Shown: positions 23,625 to 34,803 of the stretch, piece by piece
How the letters are laid out: every line of letters starts with the position of its first letter
Position numbering within the stretch: position 1 is the stretch's first letter
NCBI RefSeq assembly: GCF_004168035.1
Contig: NZ_SDPU01000035.1
Span: 1-64,000 of the forward strand
Source of the DNA: Nocardioides iriomotensis
GTDB taxonomy: Bacteria > Actinomycetota > Actinomycetes > Propionibacteriales > Nocardioidaceae
Length of the DNA stretch: 64,000 nt
Direction of reading: 5' to 3'
Position numbers and translations under genes: made by a program
Notes under the pieces: model-generated
What the model saw: the letters and a program-made list of their open reading frames with translations, nothing else
Databases searched by the model: none
What the model was told of the DNA's origin: nothing

Positions 23625-26198
23625 ATGACCGAGACCAGCACCCGCAAGCGCCTCGTCGTCGTCGGCGGTGGCATGGTGGCGCACCGCCTCGTCGAGGCCG
23701 TCGCCGACCGTGACACCGCCGGCGAGTGGCACGTCGACGTCTTCGCCGAGGAGTCGCGCGCACCGTACGACCGGGTCGCGCTGACCTCCTTCTTCTCCGG
23801 CCGCGACCCCGAGGACCTGCTGCTCGGCGACGGCTCGCTCTGGCGGCGCGAGGGCGTCCGGCTGCACACCAACGCGCCGGTGAAGGCGGTCGACACCGCC
23901 GCCCGGCAGGTGCACGCCCGCGGCCGCGTCTACGACTACGACGCGCTGGTCCTGGCCACCGGCTCGTCGGCGTTCGTGCCGCCGGTCGAGGGGTCGGACC
24001 TGCCCGGCTCGTTCGTCTACCGCACCGTCGACGACGTCACCGAGCTGCGCGCCTGGGTCACCGACCGCGGCGCCGAGCTCGACCGGCCGGTGCGCGGCGC
24101 GGTCGTCGGCGGTGGCCTGCTCGGCCTCGAGGCCGCCGGCGCGCTGCAGGCGATGGGCGTCGAGTCCACCGTCGTCGAGTTCGCCCCGCGGCTGATGGCG
24201 CTCCAGGTCGACGAGGGCGGCGGCGAGGCGCTGCGCCGGCTCATCGAGAAGCTCGGCATCACCGTCCGCACCTCCACCGCGACCAAGCGGATCAAGGCCG
24301 GCCGCAACGGCCGCGTCGCCCGGATGGACTTCGACGGCGGTGACCGGCTGCCCGTCGACGTGGTCGTCTTCGCCACCGGCGTGCGCCCGCGCGACGAGCT
24401 GGCCCGGGCGGCCGGGCTGCCCGTCGGCGAGCGGGGCGGCGTACGGGTCGACGAGGCCTGCGCCGTACCGGGGCACGACGACGTGTACGCCGTCGGGGAG
24501 GTGGCCTGCATCGACGGCCGGTGCTGGGGGCTCGTCGGCCCCGGCAACACCATGGCCGAGGTCGTCGTCGACCGGCTGCTCGGCGGCGGCGCGACGTTCC
24601 CCGGCGCCGACACCTCCACCAAGCTCAAGCTGCTCGGCGTCGACGTGGCGAGCTTCGGCGACGTGTTCGCGGCCCAGGCCGGCAGCCTCGAGGTCGTGCA
24701 CTCCGACCCGGTCAACGGGGTCTACAAGAAGCTCGTCGTCAGCGACGACGCCCAGACCCTGCTGGGTGGCGTGCTCGTCGGCGACGCGTCGGCGTACGCC
24801 TCGCTCCGCCCGCTCGTGGGCAGCCCGCTCGGCGCCGACCCGACCGCGTGGCTGCTCCCCGAGGGCGTCGAGGGACCGCCCAGCACCGAGCTGCCCGACG
24901 CCGCCAACGTCTGCTCGTGCAACAACGTCTCGGCCGGCGCCATCCGTTGCGCCGTCACCGAGCAGGGCTGCACCGACCTCCCCGCGGTCAAGGCCTGCAG
25001 CAGGGCGGGCACGTCCTGCGGCTCCTGCCTGCCGCTGGTCAAGACGCTGATGACCAGCGAGCTGGAGAAGGCCGGCGTCGAGGTCTCCGACGCGCTGTGC
25101 GAGCACTTCGCGGTCAGCCGCGCCCAGCTGTTCGACATCGTGCGGGTCACCGGGCTGCGCACCTTCAGCGAGATCATCGCCGCGCACGGCACCGGCCGCG
25201 GCTGCGACATCTGCCGCCCGGTCGTCGCGTCGATCCTGTCCAGCCTCGGCACCGGGCACGTGCTCGACGCCGACCAGGCCCGGCTGCAGGACACCAACGA
25301 CCACGTGATGGCCAACCTGCAGAAGGACGGCACCTACTCCGTCGTACCCCGCATCCCCGGCGGCGAGATCACCCCCGAGGGCCTGCTGGTGATCGGGCAG
25401 GTGGCCCAGGACTTCGGGCTCTACACCAAGATCACCGGCGGCCAGCGGATCGACCTGTTCGGCGCCCGGATGGAGCAGCTGCCCGCGATCTGGAAGCGGC
25501 TCGTCGACGCCGGCTTCGAGTCCGGCCAGGCCTACGGCAAGGCGGTCCGCACGGTGAAGTCCTGCGTCGGCTCGACCTGGTGCCGGTACGGCGTGCAGGA
25601 CTCCGTCGGCCTCGCGATCGCGCTCGAGCTGCGCTACCGCGGCCTGCGCGCCCCGCACAAGATCAAGCTCGGCGTCTCCGGCTGCGCCCGCGAGTGCGCC
25701 GAGGCGCGCAGCAAGGACGTCGGCGTGATCGCCACCGAGAACGGCTGGAACCTCTACGTCGGCGGCAACGGCGGCTTCACCCCGCGGCACGCCCAGCTGT
25801 TCGCCGAGGACCTCGACACCGAGACGCTGGTCCGCACAATCGACCGCTTCCTCATGTACTACGTCCGCACCGCCGACCGCCTGCAGCGCACCGCGCCGTG
25901 GGTCGAGCAGGTCGGCATGGACGAGGTACGGCGGGTCGTCCTCGACGACAGCCTCGGGATCGCCGCGGACCTGGACGCCGCGATGGCGGCCCACGTCGAC
26001 TCCTACGAGGACGAGTGGGCCGCGACGCTCGACGACCCGGAGAAGCTCGCCCACTTCGTCTCGTTCGTCAACGAGCCCGACACCGCCGACCCGTCCCTGG
26101 CCTACGTCACCGAGCGAGGCCAGCGCCGACCCGCCACCGCCGACGAGCGCCGCGAGGGCGTGCTGGTCGCCGGCCCGACCCTGGAGGTGCGCTCGTGA
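23625..26198 (+). CDS. nirB: assimilatory nitrite reductase (NADH) large subunit
   Basis: 857-residue siroheme enzyme reducing nitrite to ammonium with NADH. Domains in order: FAD-binding (VVVGGGMVAHRL, about 10-25), NAD-binding (AVVGGGLLGLEAAGAL, about 155-170), a BFD-like [2Fe-2S] domain (CSCNNVSAGAI with SCGSC, about 427-470), and two ferredoxin-like half-repeats plus the siroheme domain. The [4Fe-4S]-siroheme ligands are Cys647 and Cys653 (SCVGSTWC) and Cys687 and Cys691 (GCAREC). Length is normal for NirB. The ATG 23625 is 10 bp after the previous stop. A GTGA overlap couples it to nirD. Confidence 0.95.
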   Translation: MTETSTRKRLVVVGGGMVAHRLVEAVADRDTAGEWHVDVFAEESRAPYDRVALTSFFSGRDPEDLLLGDGSLWRREGVRLHTNAPVKAVDTAARQVHARGRVYDYDALVLATGSSAFVPPVEGSDLPGSFVYRTVDDVTELRAWVTDRGAELDRPVRGAVVGGGLLGLEAAGALQAMGVESTVVEFAPRLMALQVDEGGGEALRRLIEKLGITVRTSTATKRIKAGRNGRVARMDFDGGDRLPVDVVVFATGVRPRDELARAAGLPVGERGGVRVDEACAVPGHDDVYAVGEVACIDGRCWGLVGPGNTMAEVVVDRLLGGGATFPGADTSTKLKLLGVDVASFGDVFAAQAGSLEVVHSDPVNGVYKKLVVSDDAQTLLGGVLVGDASAYASLRPLVGSPLGADPTAWLLPEGVEGPPSTELPDAANVCSCNNVSAGAIRCAVTEQGCTDLPAVKACSRAGTSCGSCLPLVKTLMTSELEKAGVEVSDALCEHFAVSRAQLFDIVRVTGLRTFSEIIAAHGTGRGCDICRPVVASILSSLGTGHVLDADQARLQDTNDHVMANLQKDGTYSVVPRIPGGEITPEGLLVIGQVAQDFGLYTKITGGQRIDLFGARMEQLPAIWKRLVDAGFESGQAYGKAVRTVKSCVGSTWCRYGVQDSVGLAIALELRYRGLRAPHKIKLGVSGCARECAEARSKDVGVIATENGWNLYVGGNGGFTPRHAQLFAEDLDTETLVRTIDRFLMYYVRTADRLQRTAPWVEQVGMDEVRRVVLDDSLGIAADLDAAMAAHVDSYEDEWAATLDDPEKLAHFVSFVNEPDTADPSLAYVTERGQRRPATADERREGVLVAGPTLEVRS

Positions 26199-26590
26199 CC
26201 CCCGTCTGCCCCCTCGACCGTCTGGTGCCCGAGCGCGGCGTCGCCGTCCTCGTGGGCGGTCACCAGGTCGCGCTGTTCCGGGTGACCGACCCGGCGACGG
26301 GGGAGGACCGCGTCCACGCGGTGTCTCACCTCGACCCGTTCAGCGGGGCGCACGTGATGGCCCGCGGTATCGTCGGCTCCTCCGGAGAGCGGGTCACCGT
26401 CGCCTCGCCCATGTACAAGCAGGTCTTCGACCTCGCCACGGGTGCGTGCCTGACCGAGCCGGACGTCCGGCTCCCGGTCTGGCCGACCCGGATCCTGGAG
26501 GGACTCGTGCACGTCGCCGACCGCCCGGCCGAGCAGCCGGTCGACCCGTCGCTCGACCCGTCCGCCGCGCTCGCGGCCGCCACGCCGTGA
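26195..26590 (+). CDS. nirD: nitrite reductase (NADH) small subunit
   Basis: 131-residue NirD with a Rieske-like fold that has lost the iron-sulfur ligands: the loop reads SPMYKQVFDLATG where a true Rieske protein has CPxHxxxF. That is normal for NirD. It forms the assimilatory nitrite reductase complex with NirB. The GTG 26195 start overlaps the nirB stop, and its own stop overlaps the regulator's GTG (26587). Confidence 0.92.
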   Translation: MTPVCPLDRLVPERGVAVLVGGHQVALFRVTDPATGEDRVHAVSHLDPFSGAHVMARGIVGSSGERVTVASPMYKQVFDLATGACLTEPDVRLPVWPTRILEGLVHVADRPAEQPVDPSLDPSAALAAATP

Positions 26591-27714
26591 CCGCCGTCCC
26601 GCCGGTGCTGGCCGGCTGCCGCGTGCTGGTGACGGCGCAGCGGCGGTCGGACGAGCTGGCGGGCGCCCTGATCCGGCGCGGCGCCGAGGTCGTCGTCGCG
26701 CCCACGCTCGGCGTGGTCCCGCACATCGACGAGGAGACGCTGCTCGTCCGGACCCGCGAGATCCTCGCCGACCCCGTCGACACGCTCGTGGTGACGACGG
26801 CGATCGGCTTCCGTGGCTGGCTCGACACCGCCGAGACGCACGGTCTCGCCGAGGAGCTGCTCGCGGTGCTCGACGGCGTCCGCCTGGTCGCCCGCGGCCC
26901 CAAGGCCCGCGGCGCCCTGCAGGCCGCCGGGCTGCGCGCCGACTGGGTCGCGGAGTCGGAGACCAGCGCCGAGATCGCCGACTTCCTGCTCACCGAGGGC
27001 GTCGAGGGCACCAGGATCGCCGTGCAGCACCACGGCGCCGGCGACGACGGCCTCGACGACCGGCTCACCGGCGGCGGCGCCGCGGTGGTCAACCTCGAGG
27101 TCTACCGCTGGGGACCGCCGCCCGACCCGGCCGCCGTCGAGGACGCCGTCAGGCAGCTCGCCGCCGGGCTCTTCGACGCCGTCGTCTTCACCTCCGCACC
27201 GGGCGCCTCGGCCTGGCTGCGCGAGCTGGTGCGCCTCGACGTCTCCGACACCGTCCGCGCCCTGGTCGCCGACGGCCGGCTGCGCGTCGCCGCCGTCGGC
27301 CCGGTCACGGCCGAGCCGCTCCAGGTAGCCGGGATGCGGCCCGTGGTCCCCGACCGCGGCCGGATGGGCGCGCTGGTCCGCCGCGTGATCATGGACCTCG
27401 GCGACGAGGCCCACGGCCTGCGCACCTGCGAGGGCGTGCTGCACCTGCGCGCCACGACGGCCACGCTCGACCACGTCGTGCTCCCGGTCTCGCGCGGCGG
27501 CCTGGCGGTGCTGCGCCGGCTGGCCCAGACGCCCGGCCACGTCGTCACCCGCGACACACTGCTCCAGGTGCTGCCCGGCGACTCCGACGACCCGCACACC
27601 GCAGAGGTCGCCGTCGCCCGGCTGCGCGACGCGATCGGCTCCCGCACCCTCGTCCGCACCGTCATCAAGCGCGGCTACGTCCTGGACGTGCTGCCGAGCG
27701 TGACCACGCCATGA
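26587..27714 (+). CDS. nnaR: NnaR-like regulator: uroporphyrinogen-III synthase domain + OmpR-type winged helix
   Basis: 375-residue two-domain protein. Residues to about 255 have the HemD (uroporphyrinogen-III synthase) fold (VLVTAQRRSDELAGALIRRGAEVVVAPTL; VVTTAIGFRGW; VVFTSAPGASAWLREL). From about 270 to the end is a winged-helix DNA-binding domain of the OmpR type (GGLAVLRRLAQTPGHVVTRDTLLQVL ... HTAEVAVARLRDAIG ... TVIKRGYVLDV). Streptomyces NnaR has this architecture and co-operates with GlnR on nitrate/nitrite assimilation genes. Whether the HemD half is catalytic or only senses a tetrapyrrole is unknown. It lies in the nir operon, coupled to nirD and to the chelatase downstream. Confidence 0.87.
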   Translation: MTAVPPVLAGCRVLVTAQRRSDELAGALIRRGAEVVVAPTLGVVPHIDEETLLVRTREILADPVDTLVVTTAIGFRGWLDTAETHGLAEELLAVLDGVRLVARGPKARGALQAAGLRADWVAESETSAEIADFLLTEGVEGTRIAVQHHGAGDDGLDDRLTGGGAAVVNLEVYRWGPPPDPAAVEDAVRQLAAGLFDAVVFTSAPGASAWLRELVRLDVSDTVRALVADGRLRVAAVGPVTAEPLQVAGMRPVVPDRGRMGALVRRVIMDLGDEAHGLRTCEGVLHLRATTATLDHVVLPVSRGGLAVLRRLAQTPGHVVTRDTLLQVLPGDSDDPHTAEVAVARLRDAIGSRTLVRTVIKRGYVLDVLPSVTTP

Positions 27715-28451
27715 CGACGCTGGTCGCCTGCTCCCACGGCACCGCCGACCCCGCCGGCGCGGCCGCCGTGACCCGGCTCGTCGAGGCGGTACGCCGCCGC
27801 GCCGGCCTCCCCGTCGTCGAGGCGCACGTGGACGTGCACCCGCCCTACCTCGCCGACGTCGCGCCGCGGCACCGCGACGTCGTGGTCGTCCCGCTGCTGC
27901 TCGCGGCCGGGTACCACGCCCACGTCGACATCGCCCGCGTCGTCGACGACCACCCGAGTGCCGCGCAGGCCGACGCGCTCGGACCCGACCCGCGGATCAC
28001 CGCGCTCCTGCTCGACCGGCTGCACGCCGCCCGGCTCCGGCCGGACGACGCGGTGGTGCTCGCCGCGGCCGGCTCGTCGGACGACGCGGCGGACGTCTCG
28101 GTCCGCCGTACCGCGGAGGCGCTGGGCGCCCACCTCGCCAGGCCCGTCACCGTCGCCTACGGCGCCGCCCGCGCGCCGCGCGTCGCCGACGAGGTCGCCC
28201 GCCTGCGCGCCGAGCAGCCGCGTCGCCGGGTCGTGCTGGCGTCGTACCTCCTCGCGACCGGTCACTTCCACCGCCGCCTGCTCGCCGCGGGCGCGGACGT
28301 GGTCACCGCGCCCCTGCTCGACGGTCCCGTGGTCGACGAGCGGCTGGTCGACGTGGTGCTCGACCGCTACGCCGTCACCGCCCGCTCTCGGTGTACGGCG
28401 GGCCGTCGCCACGCAGCGACGCGAGAGCGGCCTCGATCCGGCGGGCGGTGA
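27711..28451 (+). CDS. sirohydrochlorin chelatase / CbiX-type protein
   Basis: 246-residue CbiX/SirB-like chelatase. The N-terminal VACSHGTADPAG motif contains the conserved His, and a second half-repeat has VPLLLAAGYHAHVDIARVV with metal-binding His residues. It should insert Fe2+ into sirohydrochlorin to make the siroheme needed by NirB, which explains its place at the end of the nir operon. The ATG 27711 overlaps the nnaR stop. The last 25 residues after LDRYAVTAR are Arg-rich and overlap the 3' end of the convergent GNAT-NUDIX gene by 77 bp; they probably do not belong to the fold. Confidence 0.87.
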   Translation: MTTLVACSHGTADPAGAAAVTRLVEAVRRRAGLPVVEAHVDVHPPYLADVAPRHRDVVVVPLLLAAGYHAHVDIARVVDDHPSAAQADALGPDPRITALLLDRLHAARLRPDDAVVLAAAGSSDDAADVSVRRTAEALGAHLARPVTVAYGAARAPRVADEVARLRAEQPRRRVVLASYLLATGHFHRRLLAAGADVVTAPLLDGPVVDERLVDVVLDRYAVTARSRCTAGRRHAATRERPRSGGR

Positions 28452-29388
28452 AGTCGGCGGCGCGCTCGTGGACCTGCTCGAGCGTGCAGAACTCGACCGA
28501 GCGGATCTCGCGGACCTCCTTCACCACCCCGTCGAGGAGCGAGGGGTCGTGGACGCCGCCGTCGAACACCAGGCAGACCGCGTCGTCCCAGCCGCCCCAC
28601 GGCGGGAGCCAGTCGGCGAGCAGCAGGGCGCCCGCCTCGATCGACAGGGAGAGCTCCTCGTCGACCTCGCGGGAGACGCCCACGCGCGGCGACTCGCCGA
28701 CCTCGACGACGCCACCGGGGAGGTCCCAGTCCTGCTTGTAGGTCAGCCGGCACAGCAGCACCCGGTCGTCGGGGTCGCGCACCAGCAGCTGGCTGATCGC
28801 GCGCTTGCGCGGAAGGAACGAGTTGAGCAGCGACCGGAAGCCGTCGGGCGCGGTGACCGGCGGGTCGCTGCGCAGCCGGGCGTAGAGCACGGTGTCGTGC
28901 CGCTCGCCCTGGAGGATCTCGCGGCCGCGCATGATCCCCTCGCGGTGCAGGCCGCTGCGCGTGGCGACCCGCTTGGACGCGTCGTTGGCGTTGTTGACGT
29001 AGGCCTCGATCCGCACCAGTCCGAGCTCTTCGAAGGCCCAGTCGACCAGCACACGCACGGCGCGGACGGCGTAGCCGCGGCCGCGGTGGCCGGCGTACAG
29101 GATCCAGGAGAGCTCGCCGATCTGGTCGGACTTGGTGCGGATCTCGACGTTGCCGACGATCGCGCCCTCGGCCTCGACCAGGAAGTTCACCGTGGTCCGG
29201 CCCTCGGTCCAGCCCTTCCGCCAGCGCGTGATCGCCTCGGTCTGCTCCTCGCGTGTCGGCGTCACCGCCGGGAAGTCGAACCAGCGCTGGATCGTCTCGT
29301 CGTGCCCGGCGATCGCGGTGTCGACGTCCTCGTCACGCCACGGGCGCAGCGTGACGACCCCGTCGGTCAGTGTGGGTTGCTCCGTCAC
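28375..29388 (-). CDS. fusion: GNAT acetyltransferase + NUDIX hydrolase
   Basis: 337-residue two-domain protein. Residues about 8-165 form a RimJ/RimL-like GNAT domain ([12 protein letters not shown]; acetyl-CoA loop [45 protein letters not shown]). Residues about 195-325 form a NUDIX hydrolase with an intact Nudix box (GGVVEVGE, seven residues, REVDEELS), so diphosphatase activity is plausible. The start is GTG 29388, overlapping the glgB stop. The combination suggests acylation or repair of a nucleotide-type metabolite, but no substrate can be named. Its 3' end overlaps the convergent chelatase gene. Confidence 0.82.
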   Translation of the reverse strand: MTEQPTLTDGVVTLRPWRDEDVDTAIAGHDETIQRWFDFPAVTPTREEQTEAITRWRKGWTEGRTTVNFLVEAEGAIVGNVEIRTKSDQIGELSWILYAGHRGRGYAVRAVRVLVDWAFEELGLVRIEAYVNNANDASKRVATRSGLHREGIMRGREILQGERHDTVLYARLRSDPPVTAPDGFRSLLNSFLPRKRAISQLLVRDPDDRVLLCRLTYKQDWDLPGGVVEVGESPRVGVSREVDEELSLSIEAGALLLADWLPPWGGWDDAVCLVFDGGVHDPSLLDGVVKEVREIRSVEFCTLEQVHERAADFTARRIEAALASLRGDGPPYTESGR

Positions 29389-31586
29389 GAAGGCCCGGGG
29401 GTGAGGAAGACGGCGCCGAGCGGCGGGAGCGTGACGGTCGCGGAGGCGGGCTGCCCGTGCCAGGGGTCGTCGGTTGCCTCGACCTTGCCGAGGTTGCCGA
29501 CCCCGGAGCCGGAGTAGGCCTCGCCGTCGGTGTTCAGCGCCTCGGTCCAGGCGCCGGCCGTGGGCAGGCCCAGCCGGTAGCCGTGGTGCGGGATCGCCGA
29601 GAAGTTCGCGACGCACGCGAGCTGCTCGCCGCCGGAGCCGATCCGCAGGAAGCTGAACACGTTGCTGCTCGAGTCGTTGGCGTCGATCCACTGGAAGCCC
29701 GAGCCGTCGGTGTCGAGCGACCACAGCGCGGGGGAGTCGGCGTAGAGCGCGTTGAGGTCGCGCACCAGCGAGGCGACGCCGCGGTGGTCGCTGTTGTCGA
29801 GCAGCCACCAGTCGAGCTCGCGGCTCTCGGCCCACTCGGACTCCTGGCCGAACTCCGAGCCCATGAACAGCAGCTGCTTGCCGGGGTGCGCCCACATGTA
29901 GGCCAGGAAGCAGCGCAGGTTGGCGAGCTGGCGCCACCGGTCACCGGGCATCTTGCGCAGCAGCGAGCCCTTGCCGTGCACGACCTCGTCGTGGCTGATC
30001 GGCAGCACGTAGTTCTCGGAGTAGGCGTAGACCATCGAGAACGTCATCTGGCCGTGGTGGTACTGGCGGTGCACCGGGTCGTTCTGGACGTAGCCGAGGC
30101 TGTCGTGCATCCAGCCCATGTTCCACTTGAACCCGAAGCCCAGGCCGCCCAGGTGCGTCGGCCGGGTGACGCCCGGCCAGGACGTCGACTCCTCGGCGAT
30201 CGTGGTGGCGCCGGGCACGCGCTTGTAGACGGTGGCGTTCATCTCCTGCAGGAACGCGACGGCCTCGAGGTTCTCGCGGCCGCCGTAGACGTTCGGCGAC
30301 CACTGGCCGGGCTCGCGGCTGTAGTCGAGGTAGAGCATCGACGCGACGCCGTCGACGCGCAGGCCGTCGGCGTGGAACTCCTCCAGCCAGAACAGCGCGT
30401 TGGCGACCAGGAAGTTGCGGACCTCCTTGCGACCGAAGTTGAAGATGTAGGAGCCCCACTCCTTGTGCCAGCCGCGCTGCGGGTTGGGGTCCTCGTAGAG
30501 CGGTGTGCCGTCGAACTCCGCGAGCGCCCACTTGTCGGTGGCGAAGTGGCCGGGCACCCAGTCGAGGATCACACCGATGTCGGCCTGGTGCAGCCGGTCG
30601 ATCAGCCGGCGCAGACCGTCGGGGTCGCCCATCCGGGCGTCGACCGCGAAGTACGACGTCACGTGGTAGCCCCACGAGCCGCCGAACGGGTGCTGCATGA
30701 CCGGCATCAGCTCGACGTGGGTGAAACCCATGTCCTTGACGTAGTCGACGAGGCTGTCGGCGATCTCGTCGTAGCTGTAGCCGCCGCCTCCGTGGTGCTT
30801 GCGCCACGAGTGCAGGTGCACCTCGTAGACCGACATCGGCCGCGCGTGGAAGTCGGTGCGCTCAGCGCGCGCGGTCATCCACGCGTCGTCGCCCCAGGTG
30901 TGCGACGACTCGTGCACCACCGACGACGTGGCCGGCGCGATCTCGGCCTGGAAGGCCATCGGGTCGGCCTTCTCGCGCCACTGGCCGTCGGCGCCGAGGA
31001 TGACGAACTTGTACTTGGTTCCGGCTCCGACGTCCGGCACGAACAGCTCCCACACGCCGGAGACGCCGAGCTGGCGCATCGGGTGCTCGCGGCTGTCCCA
31101 GCTGTTGAAGTCGCCCTTCACCTGCACGCCCCGAGCGCTCGGCGCCCAGACCGCGAACGACGTCCCGGTGACGTCGCCGGTCGGCGACTCGTAGCGGCGC
31201 ACGTGGGCGCCGAGCACGTCCCAGAGCTGCTCGTGGCGGCCCTCGTTGATCAGGTGCATGTCGACCTCGCCGAGGGTCGGCAGGTAGCGATAGGCGTCGT
31301 CGACCAGGGTCGGGTCGCCGCCTTCGTACTTCACCTCGAGGCGGTAGTCGGGCACGTCGGGGGCGTCCAGCACGCCGACCCAGACGCCACCGCGCTCGTG
31401 CTCCAGCGGCGTCCGCTCGCCCTCGCTCACGACGACGACCGACTCGGCGAGCGGCCGCAGCACGCGCACCGTCGTGGCGCCGGCGTGCGGGTGCGCGCCG
31501 AGGATGTCGTGGGGGTTGCCGTGCTCGCCCGCGACGATCTGGTCGAGGACGGACGGTTCGACGGGGTGGGTCGCGGTCTGGCTCAT
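29385..31586 (-). CDS. glgB: 1,4-alpha-glucan branching enzyme
   Basis: 733-residue GH13 enzyme forming alpha-1,6 branches in glycogen-type glucan. An N-terminal CBM48-like region (about 25-230) is followed by the catalytic barrel. The nucleophile Asp is in [15 protein letters not shown], the general acid Glu in [14 protein letters not shown], and the stabilising Asp in [13 protein letters not shown]. The C-terminal beta domain ends GAVFLTPG. The ATG 31586 is preceded on the minus strand by a GGAGGAGG Shine-Dalgarno. It is the last enzyme of the glgE-treS-pep2-glgB operon, with four-base overlaps to both neighbours. Confidence 0.95.
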   Translation of the reverse strand: MSQTATHPVEPSVLDQIVAGEHGNPHDILGAHPHAGATTVRVLRPLAESVVVVSEGERTPLEHERGGVWVGVLDAPDVPDYRLEVKYEGGDPTLVDDAYRYLPTLGEVDMHLINEGRHEQLWDVLGAHVRRYESPTGDVTGTSFAVWAPSARGVQVKGDFNSWDSREHPMRQLGVSGVWELFVPDVGAGTKYKFVILGADGQWREKADPMAFQAEIAPATSSVVHESSHTWGDDAWMTARAERTDFHARPMSVYEVHLHSWRKHHGGGGYSYDEIADSLVDYVKDMGFTHVELMPVMQHPFGGSWGYHVTSYFAVDARMGDPDGLRRLIDRLHQADIGVILDWVPGHFATDKWALAEFDGTPLYEDPNPQRGWHKEWGSYIFNFGRKEVRNFLVANALFWLEEFHADGLRVDGVASMLYLDYSREPGQWSPNVYGGRENLEAVAFLQEMNATVYKRVPGATTIAEESTSWPGVTRPTHLGGLGFGFKWNMGWMHDSLGYVQNDPVHRQYHHGQMTFSMVYAYSENYVLPISHDEVVHGKGSLLRKMPGDRWRQLANLRCFLAYMWAHPGKQLLFMGSEFGQESEWAESRELDWWLLDNSDHRGVASLVRDLNALYADSPALWSLDTDGSGFQWIDANDSSSNVFSFLRIGSGGEQLACVANFSAIPHHGYRLGLPTAGAWTEALNTDGEAYSGSGVGNLGKVEATDDPWHGQPASATVTLPPLGAVFLTPGPS

Positions 31587-33021
31587 GGTGCCTCCTCCGC
31601 ACGGGGAGCGGTGAGCCGCTCGATGGCGCCGAGCGGGATGCCGATCCAGGTCGGTCGGTTGCGGGCTTCGTAGACGGTCTCGTACACGGCCTTGTCGGCC
31701 TCGTACGCCGTCAGCAGCGCGTGCTCGTCGGCTGTCGGCGTCGGCGGGTGCTCCTCGTCGACCTCCTGGTCGGGCCGGAGCGCGGTCAGGTATCCGGCGA
31801 GGAACGCCTCCTGGTTGCGCTGTGCCCACTCGGCCGCGCGGTAGGCGATCTGGTCGCCGTCGTCGAGCTCGGCCTGCACGTCGGCCTCGACCGCGTGGGC
31901 GGCGTAGTCGAACGAGCGCAGCATGCCCGCGACGTCTCGCCAGGGGCTGTCGGGCAGCACCCGCTCGGCCAGAGGCTTGGCCGGCTCGCCCTCGAAGTCG
32001 ACGATCTTCCAGCCCTTGACGGTGCGCAACGTCTGGCCCAGGTGCAGGTCGCCGTGCACCCGCTGCACCCGGACCGGGGCCGACACGGTCTCCACCGCGT
32101 CGAACGCAGCGCGCAGCGCGTCGGCGTGCGGGGCGAGCTCGGGCACGACCTCGACGGCCGCGTCGAGGCGGTCGCGCATGGCGGCCGCGAGCGACTTCTT
32201 GTCGTCGGCGTCCCACGTGCTGGTCGGGAACGCCGCGGCCAGGTCGCGGTGCACGTCGCCGACGGCGACGCCCAGTCGGTGGGACTCACCGGCGAAGTCG
32301 CCGCCGACCTCGTCGGCGTGCAGGTCGGCCTCGGCGAACAGGTCGCGGACGCTCGCCAGCGCGAGGTCCCAGCCGTCGCTCGCGGTGCGGAGGAACTGCT
32401 GGAGCATCGCGAGGTGCAGCGGCTGTCCCTCGGGACCCTCGTCGCTGCGCCCCTCGACCCAGCCGTAGAGCGCGGCGACGTGGTCGCTGCCGGCCTCGGT
32501 GAGCCTGGCGTGGATCTCGATGTCCGGGTTGTGCCCGGGCGTGATCTTGCGGAACACCTTCATCAGGCTGTCCTCGCCGAACGCCAGCGACGAGTTGCTC
32601 TGCTCGCCGGAGAACAGCGTGGAGTGGGTGGTCATGTCGAGCTCGTAGCCGGGCAGCCGGTGGAAGGTGAGCCGGTCCTGCTGGAGCCCGCTGTCGAACG
32701 CCTGCAGCCACAGGATGGTGACCTCGCGGTCGTGCATGGCGTCGTAGGCGTGCACGGGTCCGAGCTCCGGGTCCTCCCAGAGGCCGATCTGCGCGTGCTC
32801 GAGCCGTCCCTGCGGCTCGGCGTAGTAGGCGACCGGGACCTGGTAGGTCTCGCTCTGGCCGTCGGTGTACGCCAGGGTGACCAGCTCGATGCCCACGAAG
32901 GGCGTGCCGTCCTTCTCGGCAGAGCCGAGCGAGCCGATGCGGCGCACGTCGGCGACGGACGCGGAGCGCCCCTTGCCGCCGAACCAGCGGGCGGACTCGA
33001 TGAACTGCTCGAGCTCGGACT

Positions 33022-33025
<4 letters not shown>
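31583..33025 (-). CDS. pep2: maltokinase
   Basis: 480-residue maltokinase phosphorylating maltose to maltose-1-phosphate, the donor for GlgE. The N-terminal cap reads [17 protein letters not shown] kinase-like fold follows, with the catalytic loop [13 protein letters not shown] and the metal-binding [15 protein letters not shown], both characteristic of Pep2/maltokinases. The start is GTG 33025, overlapping the treS stop; the end overlaps glgB. Here it is a separate gene rather than fused to TreS. It works with TreS upstream, which supplies maltose from trehalose. Confidence 0.93.
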
Positions 33026-34802
<1,777 letters not shown>

Positions 34803-34803
<1 letters not shown>

